NCBI RefSeq assembly: GCF_023499255.1
Contig: NZ_CP092183.1
Coordinates: 1,247,501 to 1,311,500 of the forward strand
Source: Couchioplanes caeruleus
GTDB taxonomy: Bacteria; Actinomycetota; Actinomycetes; Mycobacteriales; Micromonosporaceae
Reading direction: 5' to 3'
Length of the DNA: 64,000 nt
How positions within the stretch are numbered: the stretch's first letter is position 1; every line of letters begins with the position of its first letter. A program made the translations under genes and the position numbers. Shown piece by piece: positions 42,063 through 48,255 of the stretch. The notes beneath the pieces are model-generated. The model was given only the letters and a program-made list of their open reading frames with translations, searched no databases and had not been told where the DNA came from.

Positions 42063-43256
42063 TCAGGGCGAACGTACGGACGACCGCCCGGGCGTGCAGA
42101 AACACGCGGGATGAGAGGTCCAGCTCCGGCGGCGGATCCGGCCCGGTGAGCTGAGCTCGATCTCCGCCCCGAGCGCCGTGGAGGGGTCGCCGTCGATGAA
42201 CGCGAGAACCTCCCCGACGGCGTAGCCGGTGGCGGCGAGCAGGGTCGAGACGGCGCACGGCTCCGCCGGTCCCGGGCGGTGACGTGCCCACTCCGGGTGG
42301 TCGGGCGTGGCCGGGCTGCCCGTGGGCGTCGAGCCGTCGAGGACGTGTGTTTCGCGGTCTCGGCGGTGCAGGTCCAGGCAGTTCAGGCAGGGTCCGCCGG
42401 GGGCGCGGACGAGCGGGCCGATGACCGGCACACCCTCGCGGATGGCAACCGGCAGGTAGGGCTGACGCCGTTGTGCGTAACCGGCGGCGAGCAGGGCTAC
42501 CGGCTGGTCGTACTCGAGCTGGACGACGAGCGACGCGCCGCCGCGGCGTACCGGCCGGGTCTGCGTCGTGGGGGCGGCCCGGCGGATGGCCGCGGCGATG
42601 GCGTCGGCGCGGGGCTGGCCTGGGTCGGCCTCGCGCAGCGGGCTGCCGGGGCGGTCGTGATGGGTGACCGTTCCGGGTACGTCGGCGTGGACGTGCCCGA
42701 TGCCGGCTTCGGCCAGCGCGACCGCGATGCCGGCGGCGAGCCTCCCGCGGCCTGCGACGGCGACTCGCGCGGCCCGGCGGCGGCGCAGGACGCCCGCCGG
42801 TGCAGCGGGGCCGGCAGCCGACGTGGCGGGGTGTGGGGAGGGGGTGGGGCGGAGAGCTATCGCGGCGGCCTCGCTGGAGAGGCGGTGGCGGGTGTCTTCG
42901 TCGAGGGTGGCCGGGCACAGGGCCGCCGCCGGCAGGACGAGGCCCGCCTCGTGGAGGCCGTCCAGGAGGGCGAGCGCGTCCTTCGCGGGTACGCCGAGGG
43001 CTGCGGCGTGGCGCAGGATCGTGCGTTCGGGGCGGGTGCCGTCGAGAAGGTCGAGCAGCGCCGCGGCCGAGGGGTCCGGGAGGTCCAGCAGGTAGGCACG
43101 GGCGGGATGGGTGCCGAGTTGCACGGTGTGGGCGTTGCGCCAGATGCGGCGGAGCCCCGGCACGAGGGTCGGGCGCGGCAGTGGTGAACGCCAGGAAGGT
43201 GAACGCGGTGCTGCGGCGCGGGGCTGCGGTGCTGAGGAGAGCGGGGGGCGGCTCAT
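42063..43256 (-). CDS. ThiF/E1-like protein (TOMM cyclodehydratase-type), divergent nucleotide motif
   Basis: 397 residues. The N-terminal half (RIWRNAHTVQLGTHPARAYLLDLPDPSAAALLDLLDGTR) resembles the leader-peptide-binding domain of ThiF-type cyclodehydratase partners. The middle has a Rossmann-like RVAVAGRGRLAAGIAVALAEAGIGHVHADVPG, and the zinc motif is CLNC (in GGPCLNCLDLH) with CFC near the C-terminus. A similar lone ThiF-like gene is found near the ABC1/whiB7 block in other actinobacteria. No RiPP precursor or YcaO partner is seen here. ATG 43256 overlaps the palindrome at 43257. Confidence 0.7.
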   Translation of the reverse strand: MSRPPLSSAPQPRAAAPRSPSWRSPLPRPTLVPGLRRIWRNAHTVQLGTHPARAYLLDLPDPSAAALLDLLDGTRPERTILRHAAALGVPAKDALALLDGLHEAGLVLPAAALCPATLDEDTRHRLSSEAAAIALRPTPSPHPATSAAGPAAPAGVLRRRRAARVAVAGRGRLAAGIAVALAEAGIGHVHADVPGTVTHHDRPGSPLREADPGQPRADAIAAAIRRAAPTTQTRPVRRGGASLVVQLEYDQPVALLAAGYAQRRQPYLPVAIREGVPVIGPLVRAPGGPCLNCLDLHRRDRETHVLDGSTPTGSPATPDHPEWARHRPGPAEPCAVSTLLAATGYAVGEVLAFIDGDPSTALGAEIELSSPGRIRRRSWTSHPACFCTPGRSSVRSP

Positions 43257-43271
43257 ACGTGACAGGTTGTC
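43257..43271. promoter_or_regulatory. Palindrome at the ThiF-like gene start
   Basis: GTGACA-ACC-TGTCAC (6-bp arms, minus strand) directly upstream of ATG 43256; a candidate operator, unproven. Confidence 0.3.
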
Positions 43272-43296
43272 ACGGTGCCGACGCGGAGGGGTGTGG

Positions 43297-43379
43297 TTGT
43301 CCACAGGCCCGCGGACGGTGGTGCTCGCTTGTCCACAAGCTGGAGCGAGTTATCCACAGGGCGGTGCACGCGTGGATAA
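43297..43379. other. Cluster of four DnaA boxes
   Basis: TTGTCCACA at 43297-43305 and 43329-43337, TTATCCACA at 43350-43358 on the plus strand, and TTATCCACG on the minus strand at 43371-43379. TTGTCCACA/TTATCCACA are the classical actinobacterial DnaA 9-mers. No dnaA, dnaN or rpmH gene is nearby, so this is not the usual oriC. A titration or regulatory site is possible. Confidence 0.7.
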
Positions 43380-43441
43380 CTACTCAACGTCGCGAGACGA
43401 ACACGGTTATGCCCCCAGCGGGTGAGTTGCCCGAGCCGGGA

Positions 43442-43479
43442 CGACGGTAGGGGCGGCCGTGCGGCCGCCCCTACCGTCG
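43442..43479. terminator. Strong bidirectional hairpin
   Basis: 17-bp perfect stem (CGACGGTAGGGGCGGCC with its exact complement) around GTGC; it lies 11 bp beyond the stop of the DUF5679 gene, which it probably terminates. Confidence 0.75.
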
Positions 43480-43490
43480 AGCGCGTCCGG

Positions 43491-43652
43491 TCAGGCCTTG
43501 GCCTTGCCCAGGATGCGGTTCACCGTGGTGCCGCAGACCGGGCACTTGCCCTTGGCCATGTTCATGCCGGTCTTCGAGACCTCGACAGTCCCCTGGAAGT
43601 CGCGCTTCTCCTTGCACTTCACGCAATAGCCGTTGTACGTGTTGTCGGCCAC
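43491..43652 (-). CDS. DUF5679-type zinc-ribbon protein
   Basis: 53 residues read from GTG 43652: MADNTYNGYCVKCKEKR at the start, then a strand-rich linker and GKCPVCGTTVNRILG. Two CxxC pairs (CVKC, CPVC) make a small zinc ribbon, typical of DUF5679, a short actinobacterial family of unknown function. GAGGAGG lies 4 bp before the GTG. Confidence 0.85.
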   Translation of the reverse strand: MADNTYNGYCVKCKEKRDFQGTVEVSKTGMNMAKGKCPVCGTTVNRILGKAKA

Positions 43653-44367
43653 GGTTCCTCCTCGTCATGTTGTCGGCCGGGTCGGCCCGATGGCCCGGGC
43701 GCGGCCAGGTCCTCAGAACCTGGACCTCCCGGGGTCCCTGCTCGCGGCGACAGGCCGCGATCTGTGTTCGGCGCTGGACCGCTCCGCGACCACGTGGATG
43801 TGGCCACCCGTTCGGGGCGGTCACTACCCAGCTCCGGCCATTTCCATGTCAGCGCGGCGCCGGCGGTGTCGTCGACGTCGTGAGTCTGCCGGTCAGGATG
43901 CTGCTTTTCCGGAACATTCAGGCAGACACGCCGACGAAGCGCCCAGAAAACCCAAAACCGGACTTGAAAGACGATCTCCGGTACCGAAGGGCGACGGCCG
44001 GGGCGGCGGGGGGTGGAGGAGGTCGGCGTCGCGCGGCGGAGGCAGAAGGGGGTGGGCCCCGGGCAGGAGCCGTGGGAAGGCGGCGCCGGGCCGGAGGCAT
44101 GCGGAAAGCGGACGGAAGCGGTGGCGCCGACTCGCGTGGCCTTTTCCGGCGGCGTTGAGGTTTAGGGGCGCCCGGGGTGGTGACGTTGGGGGCGTATAGC
44201 GTGGCCCCTGTTCCCGCTGCATGTTGCAGCTTTGGAAAATATTTTCGGATTTTCTGGGGCGAAGCTCACATTTTGGGTGCGTGTCGTTTGCCGTACCCTT
44301 GCGGCCACCTGGCCCTTACGGATTAACGTCGCAATGTGAACCCTAGTCTGGGCTGCGCAGGCCGGTA
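43653..44367. other. Gene-free interval with AT-rich segment
   Basis: About 715 bp. Reading frames here are Pro/Arg/Gly-rich and lack ribosome-binding sites, so I see no gene. The first 570 bp are GC-rich. The stretch 44222-44345 is much lower in GC (for example TTTGGAAAATATTTTCGG) and probably carries the upstream region of the YgjP-type gene, including TAGTCT at 44344-44349. Confidence 0.5.
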
Positions 44368-44901
44368 ATGGCCAGGACGCGCAAGCCTGTCGTCGAAGTG
44401 CGGCGCAGCCAGCGCCGTCGTCGCACGGTGTCCGCGTACCGCGAGGGCGAGCGCGTCGTCGTCCTGATTCCCGACCGGTTCTCCCGCGCCGAGGAGACCG
44501 AGTGGGTCGCGCGGATGCTGGAGCGGCTGGCCGCCCGTGAGGAGCGCGTCCAGCGTACGGACGGGGAGTTGCTCGCGCGGGCGCAGCGGCTCACGGCTCG
44601 ATATCTGTCCGACCATGCGAGGCATGTGATCCCGGCCAGCGTGCGATGGGTCACCAACCAGAACGGCCGCTGGGGCTCCTGTACGCCGGACGACGGCACG
44701 ATCCGCATCTCCCACCGCATCCGGGAGATGCCGGACTGGGTCATCGACTACGTGCTGCTGCACGAGCTCGCGCACCTGGTCGTGCCCAGCCACAACGCCA
44801 CCTTCTGGGAGCTGGTGAACCGCTACCCGAAGGCGGAACGGGCGCGCGGCTACCTGGAGGGCATCTCCGCCGCCACCGGCCTCGTCCTCGCCGACGACTA
44901 G
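44368..44901 (+). CDS. YgjP-type (DUF45/SprT-like) zinc metallopeptidase
   Basis: 177 residues. Zinc motif HELAHLVVPSH (HExxH plus a third His, about 132-142) preceded by RWVTNQNGRWGSCTPDDGTIRISHRI, the signature of the YgjP/M48-like DUF45 family. Cytoplasmic; the family has been linked to nucleic-acid-bound or restriction-associated contexts, but housekeeping copies such as this one are of unknown function. ATG 44368; TAGTCT lies 18 bp upstream. A run of about 26-bp repeats starts right at its stop. Confidence 0.88.
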   Translation: MARTRKPVVEVRRSQRRRRTVSAYREGERVVVLIPDRFSRAEETEWVARMLERLAAREERVQRTDGELLARAQRLTARYLSDHARHVIPASVRWVTNQNGRWGSCTPDDGTIRISHRIREMPDWVIDYVLLHELAHLVVPSHNATFWELVNRYPKAERARGYLEGISAATGLVLADD

Positions 44902-45085
44902 CCCGCGCGGCGCGAGGAGGCGGCAGGCCCGCGCGGCGCGCGAGGAGGCGGCAGGCCCGCGGGGCGGGAGAAGGCGGCGGGCGTGAGCGGGGCAGAAGGC
45001 GGTAGACCCAGCGCGGCGGGGGAAGGCGGCAGGCTCGGGCGGCGAGCAGAGACGGCAGGCCGAGGCGGCGCGGGACGGCGGCTAG
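44902..45085. repeat. Degenerate tandem repeat of about 26 bp
   Basis: Seven imperfect units of 25-28 bp, consensus gcccgcgcggcgcgagaagg + cggcag. The last unit ends in CGGCTAG, donating the TAGTCT -10 element of the next gene. No coding capacity. Confidence 0.8.
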
Positions 45086-45094
45086 TCTGCGGGC

Positions 45095-45691
45095 GTGACC
45101 AGACGTGTCGTGGTGGCTCTGCTCAACCCCGTGACCTGGAGTCCTCCCGGTGTCGAGCTGGGCCGGTGGCGCGCGGCGCTGGCCGAGGACGTCGTCGACC
45201 TCCTCGCCCGGCTGGCGCAGGCCGACCCCGCAATCGCGGCCGTTTCCGGGGACCTGGAGCTCGCGCGGGAGATTGCCTGGCCGGGGATGCCGATCTACGA
45301 GGTGCCGACCGCGACGGTGCTGCCGGTGCTGCGGCGCGCGGCCGATGACGGGTACGAGCAGGGCGCCGTGCTCGCCGCTGATGCTGCCGACGTGCCGGGG
45401 ATGATTCTCGGGAAGTTGCTGCGGCCGTTGAGCAGCAAGCCGGTGGCTGTGGCGCCGGCCGGGCCGGGAGGCGGGGTGCTGGGGGTCGCCGCGAACCTGC
45501 CCGTGCCGGAATGGGTGGCGGACACCGATCTGGACGACGCCACGCCGATGACGCTGCGCCGGGCGGCTCCGCAGCCGAGCCTGGTCGAGTCGACGCCCGA
45601 GTGGCGGCGGCTGCGTGGGCCGGCGGATATCGCCACGCTCGACATGGGCTTGGAGGGCTGGGAGAACACCCGGATGCTTCTCGGGGGTTGA
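45095..45691 (+). CDS. Probable GT-A/nucleotidyltransferase-fold protein, function unknown
   Basis: 198 residues. RRVVVALLNPVTW at the start and GAVLAADAADVPGMILGKLLRPLSSKPVAVAPA in the middle resemble the DUF2064/TIGR04282 nucleotide-sugar-transferase-like fold, where the second Asp binds metal. The glycine-rich loop is reduced, so catalytic activity is uncertain. GTG 45095 is 6 bp after TAGTCT (leaderless). A GC hairpin follows. Family assignment is by pattern and moderate. Confidence 0.55.
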   Translation: MTRRVVVALLNPVTWSPPGVELGRWRAALAEDVVDLLARLAQADPAIAAVSGDLELAREIAWPGMPIYEVPTATVLPVLRRAADDGYEQGAVLAADAADVPGMILGKLLRPLSSKPVAVAPAGPGGGVLGVAANLPVPEWVADTDLDDATPMTLRRAAPQPSLVESTPEWRRLRGPADIATLDMGLEGWENTRMLLGG

Positions 45692-45715
45692 TGTTTCCCA
45701 CGCACGCAGAATGAA

Positions 45716-45750
45716 GGGGCCAGGGCCAGCGAATGCTGGGCCCCGGCCCC
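45716..45750. terminator. Bidirectional hairpin between convergent genes
   Basis: GGGGCC-A-GGGCCAGC / GCTGGGCCC-C-GGCCCC stem with a GAAT loop, between the 45095-45691 gene and the convergent DUF2342 gene. Confidence 0.6.
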
Positions 45751-45796
45751 GGCCTCGACGGGAGTTGCGGTCAGCACCACCCACCGAGATACGACA

Positions 45797-47050
45797 TCAG
45801 GACGTTGATCCTGGTTCTTTGCCTTCGTCGGAATCGCCGAGGTTGTCGAGCTCGGAGATGTCCCAGTCGAGCTGGCTGGCGGCGAACTTCTGCGGGTCGG
45901 CGAAGTCCTCGTCGGTCGGCAGCAGGTCCGGGTGGTCCCACAGCGCGTCGCGGCCCTGCACACCGCGGGCCTCGGTGACCGCCGCCCACAGCGCGCCCGC
46001 CTCGCGGAGGCGGCGCGGGCGCAGCTCGAGACCGACGAGGGCCGCGAAGGTCTGCTCGGCCGGGCCGCCGGCCGCGCGGCGGCGCCGGAACGCCTCGCTG
46101 AGCGCGGCGACGGACGGCAGCCGGTCGCCGGCCGCCGAGTCGACGACGTGGCCGACCCAGCCCTCGATGAGCGCGAGCGCCGTCTCGAGGCGGGCGAGGC
46201 TGGCCTTCTGCTGCGGCGTGTCCTCCGGCGTGAAAATGCCCTCGAGCGCCATGGCCTGCATCGATTCCGGGTCGGTGGGATCGACGCGGCTCATCGCCTC
46301 CTCGATCGCCTCCCGGTTGACCGTGATGCCGTTCGCATACGTCTCCACCGCGCTGAGCACGTGCGCGCGCAGCCACGGCACGTGCTGGAACAGTCGCTGG
46401 TGGGCCGCCTCGCGCAGCGCCACGTAGAGCCGGACCTGGTCCTCGGGGATCTCGAGGCCGTCGCCGTACGTCTTGATGTTGGCCGGGATGAGCGCGGCGG
46501 TGCCGGCCGGGCCGAGCGGCAGGCCGATGTCGCCGGCCGACAGCACCTCCGCGGCGAGCTGGCCCAGGGCTTGGCCGAGCTGGCCGCCGAACAGCGCGCC
46601 GCCGAGCGTGGCGACCATCGACTGCATCGGCCCGAGCTGGGCGCGCGCCTCTTCGGGCACGAGGTCGCCCATGGCGCCGACCATGCGGCCGGCGATCGGG
46701 TCGCACAGCTTCTTCCACACGTCGAGGGTGTTGTACACCCACTCGTTCCTGTTCCAGGCGGTCGCGTCGCGGATGCCCGAGGGCAGCGCCGACGCCGGGT
46801 CGAGCCACAGGTCGGCGAGGCGCAGGGCCTCGGAGACGGCATTGTGCTCGTACATGTTCACCGACGGGTCACCGGTCGCGCTCAGCTGGCTGGCGGCCAC
46901 CTGGCGCGCCAGATCCCAGTTGACCGGGCCACTTCCGGGCGCGGCGAACATCTGCTGCAGCTGATTCATGAACTGCTGCATCTGCTGCGGGTCGGAGGGA
47001 TCGGGCGGCTGGGCGCCCGGCAGGCTGAAGCCGAACGGGATATCAGGCAC
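45797..47050 (-). CDS. DUF2342-type zinc-dependent metalloprotease-like protein
   Basis: 417 residues. N-terminal Pro/Gln-rich start (DIPFGFSLPGAQPPDPSDPQQMQQFMNQLQQMF), then a helical domain with REAAHQRLFQHVPWLRAH (about 235-250) and EGWVGHVVD, the residues thought to bind zinc in this actinobacterial family. In M. tuberculosis the counterpart (Rv3195) sits beside the PDZ protease gene, as here. GTG 47050 is preferred to the longer frame; TACGGT lies 7 bp upstream (leaderless). Divergent from the PDZ-Lon gene. Biochemical role unproven. Confidence 0.82.
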   Translation of the reverse strand: MPDIPFGFSLPGAQPPDPSDPQQMQQFMNQLQQMFAAPGSGPVNWDLARQVAASQLSATGDPSVNMYEHNAVSEALRLADLWLDPASALPSGIRDATAWNRNEWVYNTLDVWKKLCDPIAGRMVGAMGDLVPEEARAQLGPMQSMVATLGGALFGGQLGQALGQLAAEVLSAGDIGLPLGPAGTAALIPANIKTYGDGLEIPEDQVRLYVALREAAHQRLFQHVPWLRAHVLSAVETYANGITVNREAIEEAMSRVDPTDPESMQAMALEGIFTPEDTPQQKASLARLETALALIEGWVGHVVDSAAGDRLPSVAALSEAFRRRRAAGGPAEQTFAALVGLELRPRRLREAGALWAAVTEARGVQGRDALWDHPDLLPTDEDFADPQKFAASQLDWDISELDNLGDSDEGKEPGSTS

Positions 47051-47140
47051 GTCCCCAACCGTACGCGCGTCAAGGCGCTTCGGGACCAATGCCGGTGTCA
47101 GCTCAGAGAGAACTCAGGGTCGGTTGGTACGGTCACGCGC

Positions 47141-48169
47141 ATGAGACGTCGCGGTGTCACGGTCATCCTCGGCGCCCTGATCACCGCACTGCTGGCAGTC
47201 GGAGTCATGGCCTTTCCCCTGCCGTACGTGGTGCTCAAGCCCGGTCCGACCGTGAACACCCTCGGATCGGACAACGGCAAAGAGGTCATCCAGGTGACGA
47301 AGGCCCAGACCTCGACCAGTAAGGGTCAGCTCCGGCTGACCACCGTAGGGGTGCAACCCAGCGTGGAGCTGGTCTGGGCCATCCGGGGCTGGTTCAGCGA
47401 CGAGCAGGCCGTCGTGCCGCGTGACCTGATCTACCCGCCGGACCGCAGCGAGCAGCAGGTCGAGCAGCAGAACGCCGAGGAGTTCAAGTCCTCGCAGTCC
47501 AGCGCCGAGACGGTCGCGCTGCGCAAGCTCGGCTATCCGGTGCAGACGTACGTGACGCAGGTGACACAGGACGGGCCGTCGGCGGGGCGGCTGGAGAAGG
47601 ACGATGTCATCACCTCGGTCGACGGCGTGGCGGTGACCGGGCCGGCGAAGCTCACCGAGCTGATCCAGTCCAAGCCCGCGGGGACCGGCCTGACCATCGG
47701 CTACACCCGGGACGGCAAGGCGGGGACCGTGAAGATCGTCTCGGAGAACCTGGAGAGCGGCCAGAAGCCGCGCATCGGCGTCGGCATCGACCAGCGGCAG
47801 CCGCACCCGTTCACCGTCACCATCGACCTGGACGAGATCGGCGGGCCCAGCGCGGGGCTGATGTTCACCCTCGGCATCATCGACAAGCTCAAGCCCGAGG
47901 ACCTGACGGGCGGCAAGATCATCGCGGGTACGGGCACGATCGACGACCAGGGCGACGTGGGGCCCATCGGCGGCATCCCGCAGAAGCTCGTCGGCGCCCG
48001 GGAGGCCGGCGCCCAGCTCTTCCTGGTCCCGATCGACAACTGTGCCGAGGCGCTGCGCAACGCGGTGCCCGGCCTGCCGATGGCCGAGGTCGCAAATGTG
48101 GATGACGCCCTGACCGCCCTGCAGACCTTCACCAGCGGCGGAACGCCGAAACCGTGCACGGCCACATGA
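47141..48169 (+). CDS. YlbL-type PDZ-Lon membrane protease
   Basis: 342 residues: N-terminal membrane anchor (VTVILGALITALLAVGVMAF, about 6-25), PDZ domain (about 120-205; VTQDGPSAGRLEKDDVITSVDGVAV) and a Lon-type protease domain with catalytic Ser in GGPSAGLMF (about 240) and Lys in GGIPQKLVGA (about 284). Extracytoplasmic Ser-Lys protease, likely envelope quality control. ATG 47141 is 7 bp after TACGGT (leaderless). Same neighbours as mycobacterial Rv3194c. Confidence 0.92.
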   Translation: MRRRGVTVILGALITALLAVGVMAFPLPYVVLKPGPTVNTLGSDNGKEVIQVTKAQTSTSKGQLRLTTVGVQPSVELVWAIRGWFSDEQAVVPRDLIYPPDRSEQQVEQQNAEEFKSSQSSAETVALRKLGYPVQTYVTQVTQDGPSAGRLEKDDVITSVDGVAVTGPAKLTELIQSKPAGTGLTIGYTRDGKAGTVKIVSENLESGQKPRIGVGIDQRQPHPFTVTIDLDEIGGPSAGLMFTLGIIDKLKPEDLTGGKIIAGTGTIDDQGDVGPIGGIPQKLVGAREAGAQLFLVPIDNCAEALRNAVPGLPMAEVANVDDALTALQTFTSGGTPKPCTAT

Positions 48170-48170
48170 C

Positions 48171-48179
48171 TTGTCCACA
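48171..48179 (+). other. Single DnaA-box 9-mer
   Basis: TTGTCCACA directly after the PDZ-Lon stop; a perfect 9-mer, but single copy and possibly chance. Confidence 0.35.
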
Positions 48180-48255
48180 GGCACCCAGAGCGGAACGACG
48201 CAACACCCTAGAGTGAAGAACCGGTCTTGAAAACTTAGTGGGGTTCACGGTGGTC

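Noticed and set aside
43297..43379. Chromosomal origin oriC
   Set aside because: DnaA boxes are present but only four, with no dnaA, dnaN, rpmH or parAB and no AT-rich unwinding element beside them.
43893..44222. 109-codon minus-strand frame in the gene-free interval
   Set aside because: Pro/Arg/Leu-rich, no ribosome-binding site and no domain; judged non-coding.
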